The notes under the pieces were generated by a model. The model was not told the origin of the DNA and ran no database searches. It saw only the letters and a program-made list of their open reading frames with translations. The position numbers were made by a program, and so were the translations under genes. This document shows, one piece after another, positions 38,518 through 50,600 of a DNA stretch of 64,000 nt. Positions within the stretch are counted from its first letter, which is position 1, and each line of letters starts with the position of its first letter. Source of the DNA: Epithemia pelagica (Eukaryota > Bacillariophyta > Bacillariophyceae > Surirellales > Surirellaceae). The stretch covers positions 620,001-684,000 of the forward strand of contig OX337241.1 in NCBI GenBank assembly GCA_946965045.2. The letters are read 5' to 3'.

Positions 38518-38834
38518 CATAACGTTTTTCTGGGGTCACGTGTCCCAACACCAATTTTGCTCCACAGACTCGTTCCCAAACCATGCCGGCGCCCATAAAT
38601 AAAAAAATCCCAGACTGTAGTTGGACATCTTTCTTTTTAAGTCTATCGTTAAGTTTCTGTCGTACCATCACTCCTGTTCACTCATGATCCATCCAACTCG
38701 GAAGTCTCCCTCCGAGGCCATCGATACCACCAATGGTGGTATCACAATGACAAACCATTGCTATCGAAGCAGCCAGCATCCATTCAATCAAAGAGTGGAT
38801 TGTCGAATAAACTCTGTATACAACTCTTTCGACC

Positions 38835-40313
38835 ATGCCGTCCCTACCCCCGCAGATCAATGCCCCTCCGATCTACGTCAAGGCGATTGACGACCATTTA
38901 CGTATCGGAAGCTTTGTCCATGTGCACCTTGCAGAACGCAACTTCACCACCATTGCCCGCATCCACTCCAGAATCGGAAAATCCGGCCTTAGGTTTGTTG
39001 TATACCCCCCACTGTTCCCAAAGGACGACAAACCACACCCTTCTCACGGCCCCTTACCGACACATCACTATCCTCGTATTTTGATTTCCACTGGATGTCG
39101 AAACGTCGAGTTATACCAATCCAGGTTGATTGTTGAAAAAAAACAAGATGGTGCATCCATAATCATTTGCCCGGCCTTTGTGTTTACGTACTACGAATTC
39201 AAGCACCCGAAGAATGCCTGGACTCATGGGCTCAAGAATGTGTTCATTGTTCGCTTTGAGGCTGTGAAAAAAGATCCAGACAACCCCTCATGCCCCATTT
39301 CACTCCGAGAGGTCGACAACCAAGATCTTTACATTTGTTTCCCGAATGAACACCAGCTTCGTCAAGTGGTTGATGATGCCATTCGGCCTCCACGTTGTTT
39401 CCACCAATCAGCCTTTGTCGGGCTGTTTATGATTCGCAAGGCACTGTTCAAACTCCTCAACAAATGTTCAGGACAGTCAGAAGAAGAAGAGGTCGATCGC
39501 GAAACCATTGGTCTCATCCCGACAGAAACCTGGACTTATATAGTCCATCTCTGCCGCCAAGAAGGAATGAAGACTCACGAGACGAAGGGTTCGGCATCAT
39601 ATCTTGATGTCGAACCCAATTTTACCAGGAAGAAGGTCCGAATGGAGTATCCGACGACCATCATTCGATTTGAATCGCCATCTGAACTTCAATTCTTGCG
39701 CGGACTTTTGGGATTTGGTTCGACATATGGCTCGACTGAACGAAAGCCAACGCTCAAGGATGGCCCAGAAGGCGTTAGTATCAAGCCAGACCACCGCTTG
39801 ACTGTTGTCAATGGCGTAGTATCCGAAGACAGCGACAACGAATCGAACTTTAAGGTTCGATCTCGAGCACAGAGAGTTGATTTGTGCTGGTCAGACTTTC
39901 ACTGCCAGGTTGTTGTGGGCTACGAGCAATACCAATACTCCGTTGGAAACGATGGTAAAATCAGGAACGCTCCACCGAATCCTGCCATGTCGAAGTTGCT
40001 ACGTGGTGATTACTCCGAAGAAGACCCGACTTTGGTGTCCTCGAAAGAGAGTTCGGACAATTCCCCTTCCCACAAGTCTCCCCGTCTCAACAAGAACGAT
40101 GACCAAGTTTTGATTGGCCAGCAATTCGCCGATTGGGACGACGAGAACGTGTACGAGGTCATTTCTGTAGATGATGGTTGTTCCGGTCTGTTTGTTCTTG
40201 CCCGAGTCATTGGAGGACCGTTGTACGACCATGATTTATCCGACGAACATCAAAAGACTGAGAAATGGGAAGACATAGACGAAGTCAAACTACTTATTCG
40301 CCAATACAACTAA
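38835..40313 (+). CDS. Unknown protein inside the 6.2-kb element
   Basis: 492 residues, single exon, ATG in GACCATGCC context. No catalytic motif recognised. The N-terminal 130 residues alternate beta-like segments (V-H-V-H-L-A-E-R-N-F, G-L-R-F-V-V-Y-P-P-L-F-P). The middle is rich in Cys/His/Phe, and the last 75 residues (D-D-Q-V-L-I-G-Q-Q-F...Y-E-V-I-S-V-D-D...F-V-L-A-R-V-I) look like another small barrel, perhaps BAH- or Tudor-like. That is a guess from pattern only. The position inside the inverted repeats and convergence with the putative transposase gene (84 bp between stops) suggest an accessory protein of the element. It is not related to the six-member family. Confidence 0.7.
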   Translation: MPSLPPQINAPPIYVKAIDDHLRIGSFVHVHLAERNFTTIARIHSRIGKSGLRFVVYPPLFPKDDKPHPSHGPLPTHHYPRILISTGCRNVELYQSRLIVEKKQDGASIIICPAFVFTYYEFKHPKNAWTHGLKNVFIVRFEAVKKDPDNPSCPISLREVDNQDLYICFPNEHQLRQVVDDAIRPPRCFHQSAFVGLFMIRKALFKLLNKCSGQSEEEEVDRETIGLIPTETWTYIVHLCRQEGMKTHETKGSASYLDVEPNFTRKKVRMEYPTTIIRFESPSELQFLRGLLGFGSTYGSTERKPTLKDGPEGVSIKPDHRLTVVNGVVSEDSDNESNFKVRSRAQRVDLCWSDFHCQVVVGYEQYQYSVGNDGKIRNAPPNPAMSKLLRGDYSEEDPTLVSSKESSDNSPSHKSPRLNKNDDQVLIGQQFADWDDENVYEVISVDDGCSGLFVLARVIGGPLYDHDLSDEHQKTEKWEDIDEVKLLIRQYN

Positions 40314-40396
40314 CTCCATACTCTATATGATGCTTGCTCTTCTTCTATGATAATCCAATTAGTAACTCTAATGCATTCGATTACTTTATCCATTCA

Positions 40397-43300
40397 CTAC
40401 ATCTCCACATAGTCTTCGTCTAGCGTCACAAAGTTCATCAGCTCTGAAAACTCGTCTTCGTCCGATTCAGAGTCCGAGTCACTCTCATCACTGTCGTTGT
40501 TACCTCTCGGCGGACGATCGAGCCCAATTGCCCAGTCATCCTCAACAGGACCTTCCAGGTCCTCCAATCGAACAGGCGTGTTTTCTGTGACAGCCATTCC
40601 ATATTCGATTGTTCCGCCATTTCGACGAATCCATCCATCGAACTTTTCAATCTCGTCCTCGCTTTTTTCCAAATACTCACTCTTGATCTCCTCCTCTGTC
40701 GTTCCGACAAGGAAAACCATTCTACGTTGTAACCACCTCGCCATTGAGAGCATTCGACTTTTGCTCCCCTTTCCCCCATTTACTGCCCCGCCCCTTTGTG
40801 TGCGAGAAAAGTAATAAGTTTTAAAAAGACTGTTAAAGGCTGTTGGATCATTCGGTGAGTGGATAGTGCAGTGATACAATACACAAGGAACAAACAAACG
40901 ACTTACCTTCCCACCCCTGTTGTGAATGAATCCACAGGTTCCGCCAGTGGAGTAAGTACTCCATCACATGGGCACTACCTAACATGTGGGCGTAATTCGT
41001 GATGCCCTCTTCACCGTACAGGTCACACCAATTCGCGTAGAAGGTGTCCATGTCGTTCTGGAAGGACTTGATTTCCTCGTCGGTGAGATCGTGTCGGACG
41101 TTGATCTTCTTCAGACCTTCACGGAAGTACTGCACACTGGTACTAAATTGTTGTTTCTTGACTGGGTCGCTGATGCAGCGCTCAATCAAAAGGTCGAAAT
41201 ACTTCAACACCTTTCGTATGCGGACATTGTCCATAGTAATGTCCCCGATCTTCTTCTCCTTTTCATCAAAGGGCACCTTCCACTGACTTGGTTGGGTAGG
41301 GGAACCAAGGATCTGAGTCCTCATTATGTCAGTGATGTCATACCTGAATTTAGCTATAGCCACATCACTATCGTGTTCCTTCTTCGTATTGGTTAGACCG
41401 GACTTAAGGCACATGTACAAGAACTTTATGCCCATTCTGTTCTCGAGATGGAGGAGGCATGGAATTGAATCGAGCATCATAACTAAAGCTTCAAGTTTCC
41501 GAGACGACTTCATATTCTTCAGTGTCTCATTCGCCTTATGAAACTCCCATTCGGCAGTCAGCTGTGTCTTCAGACGTTGCTGTCTCAGTTCCAGTCTCCC
41601 CGAGATGTCCAGTCGACGGATCTTCAGGTCGTTGGTGATAATATTATTGTACTGGGATCGTAGTTGGAAGGAGGCCTTGGACAGGTCGAAATGGATGCAT
41701 CGAATGTCGGCCAATTGTGATTCACTAGGATTTCCCTTTGGGTCATGATCCATGTTGAGCATGGAGTGTTTCTTCAACTTTGCCAGGTCCTTGGACATCT
41801 CGGGCATCGTTCCCTTCCGGAAATCCTTCACTTCTTTCTTTAGTTCTGCCATATGACTCTCGGTACACATTTTTACATGTCGACAAATGAAGTGGGGGTC
41901 GGTACTCTTGCCCAACATAACGCAGAACCGACAATCCTTCTTTTCTTTGTTAGTTCGCTGGTGCAACTTCCCACTCTCCGTCGCACACTTGGAACAGGGA
42001 AACCGGCGTTGTTTCGCTGCACCTCCACGGCCCATCAATTTCCAGTCACAGCTCATGTCACAGTTTGTGACTAAGACCAATTGCTTGATATCAAATTTGC
42101 CCGGTAGAACTTTCTCCACCGCCTCCCGAATTTCTTCAAACACCCTTGCGAAAATTCCATGTACCATCGGTGTGGATTCCGGAAGGGCGATACATCCAAT
42201 AGGGAATACAGAATCCCTAGATTGCGCGTAGGGATTGGAAGGGTCGTTGAACTTTACTCCAATCAAAGTGTGAGATAAATTCTTGGTGAATAAGGCACCG
42301 TCCAGACTTTGGGCCAACTTGATTGCCCGCGTCAAAGCCTCACTATCCAGAACTTTCCCGGCTTTGAGTAAACACACTATAACATCGGCCGCACGGAAAG
42401 CAAACCCCTCGGTCCCATCCTTTTGGTTGCGCTTCATTACAAAGGGACAGAGAGTACGCCCAAATGCTTCCACCATTGTAGCGTATTTCTGCAAGCAGTT
42501 GGATGATGGCAGAAGGGTACGCTGGTTCGGAACGCCGTCCGTTTCCACCATTCGGAGTAACTCGATGCCTTCATAGTTTAAAACTCCTCCTTTCTGATCC
42601 ATTAGTTTGAGAATTCTATGGGGAGTAAACACATGATCCCTGACATACTGTCGAAAGACAGAGTATTCGCATTCCTTGAGTTGTCCACCGTGAATTTCTT
42701 CGTCAAGCATGATTTCAGTAAGCTTATTAAAGAAATATCTACTAGACCGACTCCGTTCTGTCAAATTCTTGGTCTTGTCGATGATGAAATCCCTCACCTG
42801 CTGCACGAGGGTGTCTGCATCACTTTCGGCTAAGCAGGATTGTGGACCAGCCTTCATGGTGCATTGATCGCAAACAAAAGACGACGATGTGACTTGATTC
42901 TTGTTGTACCGAGCTCTTTCTTCGGCATTTCTCAGGGATTTTTCACGTTCTTGCAGCTTGCTTTCTGTTGCTTGTAGACGGTCTTGTGCTGTTCTAAGTT
43001 GTCTTTTCAGACGATCAATCTCAGCGAGCAAATCTTCTTGGGTAGATTCTTCAGAGCCTATGGTAACAGGTTCCATGAGAACATCAGGAGATGACGGAGC
43101 AGAGTTCATGGATGAGGGAGGGTCATCTTCCAGCACTGTTTCAACTCGGATTGCACTGGGACTTGAGGAAGAGGATGGATTGGTTTCGGAATGGGTATTT
43201 GAGCGAAATGGGCTTGGTCTGTCTTGTTGACCTGTGGTGGGTACTTCTTCGGGTACTACTGGTGAAGAATTAGAAGGTGCTTGCGGTTGGCCAGAAGGAG

Positions 43301-44210
43301 CCTGTGAAAGTGGGTCAGATGGTGAGTTTGGAAGGTCTGTGTTTGTGTCCTGGTCGTCCTCGTCTCCTTCTTCAACATCCGACAAATACTGATGATCTGC
43401 TATTATTATTGGAACAAATCTACATGAGGGTGTGTCTTCAGCATCAGTGGGAGTGGCTACCTTCTTCTTGCGTCTTCGAGTACTTTTCTTTCGGCGACTA
43501 CTGCGTTCTGGCTCAGGATATCGTCGATCAGTGGGCCTGACGATGTTCCTGTGTGAGGCGACACACTTATAGGGACCTTTTTCTCGTTTGCGGTTGATCT
43601 TCAGGTTGGGTGACGATCTTTCGTCGTCATCGGCGCTTTTGCATTGAGCGCAAAAGAAGTAATCGGAGAATTCTCCGATGTATCGGTCGAGGCCGAAAAC
43701 AGAACACGGTTGTGTGTCTTCACCCTCGAAGTCATCAATGATCTTTTGGATCCTCTCTTTCTCTGAAGCCGTGTTGGCTATGGGGGCATTCTCTTGTAAT
43801 CTTCTGGATCTGGTCCGTAAGTTTGGAGACGGAGGTCTTGGGGGGGATGATGGAGCTGCACGACGCTTTGGGTTGCGACGTGATCCTGCTGGTCGGGGGT
43901 TGGGGGTGGCTTTCTTTCTCTTCTTTTGGTTCTTTTTTGGGGGTGCTTTGTTTTTTCTCTTCTTTGAGTCGGCCTCTTCGACACTGGGTTCTTGGGTCGC
44001 GTCCTCTTCGACATTGGGTTGTTGGGTTTCGACAGGTGGGTCGTCATTTTCCACTAGTGGATCCGTTGAGTTGTCCTGAGAAATCACTTTCGGGATGGTG
44101 TCCTGGAGAATGGACAAAGGGACGAAGGATATGGGAACACAGCATGAATCTGTGCATGGATTAGACTCGGATTCCACCAAGGGGTCGTTAAGAGGCTTCG
44201 AGAGAGACAT
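40397..44210 (-). CDS. Putative transposase-like protein of the 6.2-kb element
   Basis: Two exons, 44210-40907 and 40839-40397, with a 67-bp intron (GTAAGT donor, CAACAG acceptor); 1248 residues. The join makes S-Q-Q-G-W-E-A-F-N-S-L-F-K, followed by S-R-T-Q-R-G-G and S-M-A-R-W-L-Q-R-R-M-V-F. The N-terminal third is disordered and Lys/Arg/Pro/Ser-rich with C-x2-C pairs (F-F-C-A-Q-C-K). A coiled coil with a Leu/Gln/Arg heptad pattern (about 410-455) leads to another F-V-C-D-Q-C. The core has V-T-N-C-D-M-S-C-D-W-K-L-M-G-R-G-G-A-A-K, then C-S-K-C and C-R-F-C pairs, and Y-A-H-M-L-G-S-A-H-V before the splice. The tail is Asp/Ser/Glu-rich. I recall this R-N-L-[WY]...S-Q-Q-G-W-E family as multicopy and uncharacterised. 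Catalytic Asp/Glu residues cannot be assigned. The ATG at 44210 is the first in frame. Confidence 0.75.
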
Positions 44211-44729
44211 AGTTGTTGTTTCGTCAAAGAAAGGCTTCGTCAAATGGTGATCTAAAGCAAAACAGAGCGACGTGATACGTTTTGTTTTGTTGGGTTGTTA
44301 TTTTGATAAATTGGGTGAGACTGAGGTGCGATTGGTCATCTTATTGTATAAAAATTGATTCTAGTGTAAGGACGCGAGTCGATCTTTTTTCATCACCTCA
44401 CATTTAGAAGCAATGATTCGTTTGGGAATTACTGCTCGTGTAGTTGTGTGCAGATTGTGAGCCAACTTGGATTAGTGAGAGCGTGACCAAGGGCGGGGAT
44501 TCGTTCTTGATTATGTAATGGATGATTGCCCGCCGTTAGTCTCGCTCTCACTATCTTATATCGTCCGTTGGAACGGTCCAAAGTTGGAGGTTGGCCAAAA
44601 TTTGGAATTTTTGTCGGAATGAAGTTTTGTATTTAACAAAAGGGCTTCTAACTGATTAGGGGATACTAAAAATGTCACTTTCTGATGGCGGCTCGCAGGC
44701 TCCTGCGTGAGTTGGCGATGACGGTTAAC

Positions 44730-44746
44730 ACCGTTAGCTGGTATTG
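44730..44746 (-). repeat. Terminal inverted repeat of the 6.2-kb DNA element (right)
   Basis: ACCGTTAGCTGGTATTG, the exact reverse complement of 38501-38517. It overlaps a 5-bp stem hairpin at 44721-44734. Confidence 0.75.
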
Positions 44747-45226
44747 AAGAGCCAAGAATAATCAGATGGGATCACTGTGCGACTGGCCCTTGAGTGAGAA
44801 ACATTTCATTCGCAGACTGTATGATGTGCCGCACGCCGCACGCTTTTTTCTTACGCAAATGTGTCAGTAGGCTGAAAGTCAGTAGGCGTCTCCGATGTTT
44901 ACCGACGTACATAAGGTCAGTCGGTTGATCTGTCCGCGCCAATATTATGAAAGGCGCCCGTCGCTCACCGAGCATGCGCTTGATTTCCCGCTAGGCGATC
45001 CCTGTTGCCCCACAACCACAACTACGACGATCCAGATGCATAGGAGTATGTGCGAATGTGCATGGCCCTCTATCCTGTAGAGAAGCACAGCATCCTTATT
45101 GTCGTAATAATACAAGGCTAGAGAACCTGTCCAGTGACTGTTGTTCTGAACAGCATCCAGATCCGTATAGAAAACACGTTTTTCGTGTTTCAGAATCAGG
45201 CGCACATAAACTGGATCGAGCTAACC
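44747..45226. other. Upstream region of the RING gene
   Basis: About 480 bp. The frame of the RING gene is open upstream to 45134 but without ATG. A TTTCAG at about 45187-45192 could be an acceptor of an upstream exon. Nothing else seen. Confidence 0.4.
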
Positions 45227-46819
45227 ATGGATGGCGACTGCTGCATATGCTGTGAATCGTACTGGAGTGACGAAGTAGGAGTATGTGTCCCTTGCGGTCA
45301 TGCCTTTCACAAGCATTGCTTTGAGAAGTGGCAAAAAGTGCAGTCTCGCACCAACACCAGTGGAGGCAGAGGAAGTCACCGTCATCGAACCAAATGTCCC
45401 TCTTGCAACACTGTCACCAAGGGATTTGTCAAGATTTTTATGAATCTTTCCAAAGTTACCGACCTCGCCGATACATCCACAATGGCAGCCGACAGCAGTA
45501 ACGACGACGACGTCATTAGTTTAGACGACGACCATTTGCATCAAGAAACACGGCAGCTTGAGTCGCTTCAGAGAGGGCAAGAACAGGAAGCAGAGCAGAG
45601 TAGCACTTCGGATGACAACGGTGCAAGCGATGGAGTGGAAAACCCTGAGTCCTCCGAGGAGAACAATGGTGAAAGCAGTGCCTCTGGTAATCCTGCCCCT
45701 TTGGAGGACACGTCCACATCTCGAGCTTCTCTCAACCGACACGATATCATTGAGATTTTGGACGATGAAAACGACGACGAAGTGATCGTTTTGGATGGAC
45801 CACAAAGAAATGCCCCTCAGGCAACACAAACATCTAGAAATGTGGATCAACCTCGAGCAAGCAGAGAAAAGGACAATAATAGCGAGTACCAGAAGAAACG
45901 TGCTCAAAAATATAAGCGACTTGCGCTAGGATTTCAAGGCACCTTGAAGTCGCAACGGCAATTGCACTCGGAAGCCATTCAACAAAAGGAACGGGCCCTG
46001 AAACAACGAATGGAACAGTTCCAGGCCAGACTAGAACGCCAAAGTAAACAAGATGTGGAACGTGTGGAGCGTGAGTTTGAAGAGCAGCGCCAAGAGTTGG
46101 AAGTTGAATTGCAAGGTGTGCGGTTGGATCGACAAACGTTGCTGCGAGAAAAGAAAGAAGTGACTCGAGAACTTGCCCAGTTGGAGAAACAACTAGTTTC
46201 CATGCAAACGTCCTTAAAAACATGTCAAGAACAGGCAAGTCGTAACCAGCGAAAGCAGCTGGAGCAGCTAAAGAAAGTCCAAGAAGACTATTCGCGCGTT
46301 TGTTCCAAGAATGTTGATTTGAAGAAGCAAGTTTCGCAATATGCCTTTCTGGTACAACAGCACCAGAGCAAAAACAATCCAGAATCATCGAGTCAGACGA
46401 AGGATACCATTAACATACATGGTCGCAGCAAACGACCAGCGTCCAATGGGAGAGCAGGAGGTCATCCTCAGAGTACCAACAACACCAGCCAAGCCATACG
46501 CTCAACGACTTCGAAAGATTTGTTCGTGGAGAATTTGTTGTCCCTTCACTCGGAACAACAACAAAAGAAACCAAAGACAAAAACGATGCTCAAGGAACTT
46601 GGATCTATTGTGGCCCAAACACAACAAGATCCCGCACCACCGCTTGCAATATATGGAAGTTCTTCTTCAGTGCGAGCAGACCGGAGTCTTGTGTCACGGT
46701 GTCCCAATACGTTGGTGCTTTCACGGGTCCCGAATCGGGTTCCCAAACAGCATCAACAACCGACATCCTCTTCAGAGAACCAGAAGAAGCGTGCTCCATC
46801 ATGGGCATATGACTTCTAA
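45227..46819 (+). CDS. RING-finger, coiled-coil protein (TRAIP-like E3 architecture)
   Basis: 530 residues from the ATG at 45227, in a CCATGG context directly before the RING. RING-H2 ligands: C-C-I-C-C-E-S (5-11), C-V-P-C-G-H-A-F-H-K-H-C-F-E-K-W (20-35) and K-C-P-S-C-N (58-63), with a Gly/Ser/His/Arg insertion between the third and fourth pairs. T-V-T-K-G-F-V-K-I-F-M-N-L follows, as in the TRAIP/NOPO family. Next are an acidic Ser-rich linker (about 90-215), a long coiled coil (about 230-375, Gln/Glu/Arg-rich heptads) and a basic Ser/Gln-rich tail. RING proteins of this build recruit an E2 and ubiquitinate partners; TRAIP acts on stalled replisomes. Orthology to TRAIP is an inference from RING-first plus coiled-coil order. 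Confidence 0.82.
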   Translation: MDGDCCICCESYWSDEVGVCVPCGHAFHKHCFEKWQKVQSRTNTSGGRGSHRHRTKCPSCNTVTKGFVKIFMNLSKVTDLADTSTMAADSSNDDDVISLDDDHLHQETRQLESLQRGQEQEAEQSSTSDDNGASDGVENPESSEENNGESSASGNPAPLEDTSTSRASLNRHDIIEILDDENDDEVIVLDGPQRNAPQATQTSRNVDQPRASREKDNNSEYQKKRAQKYKRLALGFQGTLKSQRQLHSEAIQQKERALKQRMEQFQARLERQSKQDVERVEREFEEQRQELEVELQGVRLDRQTLLREKKEVTRELAQLEKQLVSMQTSLKTCQEQASRNQRKQLEQLKKVQEDYSRVCSKNVDLKKQVSQYAFLVQQHQSKNNPESSSQTKDTINIHGRSKRPASNGRAGGHPQSTNNTSQAIRSTTSKDLFVENLLSLHSEQQQKKPKTKTMLKELGSIVAQTQQDPAPPLAIYGSSSSVRADRSLVSRCPNTLVLSRVPNRVPKQHQQPTSSSENQKKRAPSWAYDF

Positions 46820-47638
46820 TGCTGATCTAGAGCTCCTTCGCTAATTCGTGGAAGCAAAGCACGCAATGTTTGACGGTCTTGTAGGGCAATATCAGTCGCA
46901 TTGTCCTGTGGTTCATGAGCTGAGCTGCATCCCATCGTTGCTACGTAAAACGCAATTTTGATTATAGACTGTATCGATATCGGGGTTTGTCATGCATTCA
47001 TATTATTTGCCATGTAACAGATAGAGCTTCACAGCCTTCAGCGTACTACTCCTAGGAGCAGGAGGCCTGAGGATCGGAGAGTCCTTTTAGCCCGTAAAGT
47101 CGATGAAAGCGTGAAGCTCAATATTTTGTCACGTAGCTATGCTATTTCAGTCCCGTTGATCACTGTTTTCTGTCAACAGAAGAGGACGAACACTTGCACC
47201 TCCGCACCACCACAGATCCAAGGAAAAACCGCGTGACATCACCTATTCTGTAGTGGAACGAAGATCAAATCTAATAATTCTTTGTGGATTCTTCATTGAT
47301 CTAGCAGAACAACTGCAGAGGCGGCATCAGGCTCAAGAATCAAGAGAAGTGTGCAGCCAAGATACCACACGAGCTGCAGCAGTCTTCGTGGAAGCTCTTT
47401 GTCGATCTCTACTCCCCACTGAATTTATCTTGTTTGCTCTCCCCAACCGACGAAACGTTGTCTGTGATCGGCGAATTACTGTTCATGGGGTGGTGGCAAG
47501 GAAACACGTTCTGTTGTCAAAACTTCAGAACATTGCCTTGAACGGAACAATCTTCAATGCCCTCTCTGCTGTTACGCACGGACAAGTCCTTTGTCTAGAA
47601 CTCTAAAATCCAACTCAGGGGTAATAATTTTCAAGAGA
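46820..47638. other. Intergenic region
   Basis: About 820 bp between the RING gene and the flippase gene. It includes the palindrome CTCCTAGGAG at 47049-47058. A 117-codon frame at 47253-47606 has no recognised domain and was not annotated. Confidence 0.45.
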
Positions 47639-50600
47639 ATGACGGAACAGAAGGGACAAGCCGTGCATCCTTCCCAAAACCGAAGCAAAAGTCCAAGCCT
47701 ACAAAAAGAATCAGACCGAATTTTGCTTCCAGGGAAACCAGACTTTGAACGATGTGATAACCGCGTTATATCGGCTCGCTACACAGCGTTAAGCTTCTTT
47801 CCAATGGTTCGTACATGCTATATGCTGTCAACGACAGAGTTCCCACATTTGCGGAATCGTCTCTCACATCTTGATTGTTTACTTGCTTTTCCAACTTGAC
47901 GAAAACAATACACATCACTTCTTTGTTTCCCACAACCGGTCGAACACCTACCCGTTACTCTTATTCAACCTACTCCGATAGGCGATTTTAGAACAATTCC
48001 GGCGGTTCGCTAATTTGTACTTCTTGGTCGTGGGTATCATTATGGCCGTTGGTCATTACAAACCTGATTTGTATGAATCTGCCATTGTGCCTTGGACGAC
48101 GTTAGGACCCTTGATGGTTGTCATTGCCTTCTCCCTGATGGTGGAAGGTAGTGCCGATCTCAAACGGCATGCCAATGATCGAGAAACCAATGATATTGCT
48201 ACCTGCATTGTCTTGACACGACGGGAAGATTTGCCAGAGAATCATCGGGATAGCCCTCATATCGTGACGCCCAACCTTAGTAAAAGGGACGATAACCACC
48301 ACAACGACCCCAGTGGCAGTGGTCACCGTGCTACCGAAATTCTCCAAGGAAATGACGTTCCGGTGACCCTTCACAGGCCACTCGACTCTCACCATTCTGT
48401 TAATTCTTCTGTAATCCAAACTGTGGTACCGCCTATCATGGACGAAGAAAACAACAATGAAAATCCTCCTGTTACTAGCGACAAAGCTCACATTGCCTTT
48501 CTCAGAATACGCCGTGCCGATGTCCGACAGGGACATATTGTGGTGGTCAAAAACCGAGAGATGGTCCCTGCGGACATTGTGCTGCTCGCGTCATCCAGTG
48601 ATGGTGGTAGTGCCTATATTGAAACGAGTTCAATTGATGGTGAGACCAATCTGAAGCTACGCAGTATACCACATGTACCAAGATCTGTTGAAAGAGCTAT
48701 GAGATCAGTGCAGTCCGACAAATCACCAGCGAATCAGCCGCTGTCCTCCATTGAAGAAGAGAAGACCGAGAATCACAGTCGTACAAATTACGATGAGGAC
48801 GATGTCGTCAGATCAGAAACCATCGAAGAAGCGGTACAAAGAATAACGCGGTTTTCTTATTTAGGTCACCCCGATGCCGAGTCGGTGTTGATGCATCCCA
48901 TTTACAAACAGACACACGATATCGACAACGAAGAAGAAGAACCCGGCAGCCAACGATTTAGCTCGCCTTTGTTGAATAATCTCGAAAACTCACTCCGTGG
49001 TTTCATTGCCAATGTGGGGGAGGTGACACACCAGCTTCAGCATCCCCATCATCTGTACCAAACACTGTCTCGGAGAGACAGTCGCGATGTCAATGACCAC
49101 GACCATGATGACTATATTGCCGCGTTGGTGACCGAGCCGCCTAACCCTAGTGTCCATACATTCCAAGGCAAATTTGTGTTGCCGCCTCTGGGACAGACCG
49201 ACCGAAATCGGCAGCCGCAGGAGCTGATGGAGTTGCCTCTAGACGCAACTAATGTGCTGTTACGGGGTGCGGTTTTGCGAAATACTGAATGGATTATTGG
49301 AGTTGCATTTTTTACAGGGAAGGATACAAAGCTGGTTCAGAACTCTGTGAAGACTCGCTCCAAGTTTAGTCAGCTTGATCGTCTCATGAACCAGACAGTG
49401 TTGGTTATATTGGCAGTTATGATTTCTGTTATCTCCTATCTAGCCACGATGGCCGTTCGAAGCAACCAAGAAAAGTTCGATGATCTGTGGTATGCGGGGT
49501 TTAACACCAATGGCAGTGAGCCATGGCCTTTTCTTCCAAATTTGGACGCACCAAAGTGGAAAACGACTCCACGGACGTGGATTCAATTCTTTTTCCTTTA
49601 CGTGACACTTTTGACCAATTTTATTCCTCTCAGCTTGTACATTTCGGTTGAATTTGTTACTTTTTGTATGATGACCTTTGTTCATAATGACTTGGAGATG
49701 TATGACGACACAAGTAACACTCGAGCTATAGCGCGAAGCACGAATATTACAGATCTCGGACGCGTTCAATATATTTTCAGCGACAAGACTGGTACTTTAA
49801 CGCAAAATGTAATGCGATTCAAACGCTGTTCAGTGGATGGATCGGCGTTCGGGGCCCCGATCCAAAAAGCGACGCCGGAGATAAACAAAGAGATGCCAAA
49901 TGAAGAAGCAGAGAATTCGGACAATCCAAGGGCGTCACCCTCCTTGAACGAATCAACTCCGTTTCATCCTCTGCGTCAGCTGCTGGTTGGGCGTCTCCAT
50001 CGTCCTTCCGTCAATGTGGTGCTTCCGACTAGTGGCAACAGGGCACCAAATAAAGTTCGGACCATCGAAATAGCGAGCGATAGACTGACATTCAATGCAG
50101 AAATGTTTTTGCGGGTCATGTCGCTTTGTCACACGGTTGTAGTGGAGAAGGACCTTGATCACAAGTACGGGAGAATCGGCGCTTCCGAGAGAAGTGGGAT
50201 AGAGGACGTTCAACAGTATTCTTCGGGGGCTGAGACTTTCTCCAAACGAAGTCGTTTCGGTCGCCATTATCAAACGACCCTAGGGCGGTCGGGTCTGAAA
50301 AAGTCAACGATCCGACCAGAAGAAGAATCGATTCTTCTTGGTGATGACGACAGTGGATCGTACCACGACGCAACTCTCGTCTCCGGTGGGAGCTCGGATA
50401 TACTTGAGCAACAGAAATCTACTTCTGATGGAGCACCTTCTGGATTTGCTTATCAGGTAGAATCTCCTGATGAAGGGGCCTTGGTGTCTGCTGCAAGTTC
50501 AATATACGGTTTTCAAGTGGTGGTCCGGAATTCACAGGGAATCACCCTGCGGGTTGCGAGACCCTCACATTTGGAGGATAAGGAGCTCGTAGCTGGATTA

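Larger units (their letters stand above)
38501..44746. mobile_element. Candidate two-gene DNA transposon with 17-bp inverted repeats
   Basis: A 6246-bp segment ends in perfect 17-bp inverted repeats and holds two convergent genes: a 492-residue plus-strand protein and a spliced 1248-residue minus-strand protein with zinc-ribbon-like cysteines. The second gene's C-terminal signature is one I recall from multicopy, transposon-like genes of algae and some animals. The right end also forms ACGGTTAACACCGT, a hairpin overlapping the inverted repeat. The target duplication is unclear: AA on both sides if the repeat starts at CAATA, or TA if it starts at CCAGC. The superfamily is not identified. Confidence 0.6.

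Noticed and set aside
47253-47606. 117-codon plus-strand frame upstream of the flippase
   Set aside because: No recognised domain or start context. It ends before the flippase start and is probably 5' non-coding sequence.
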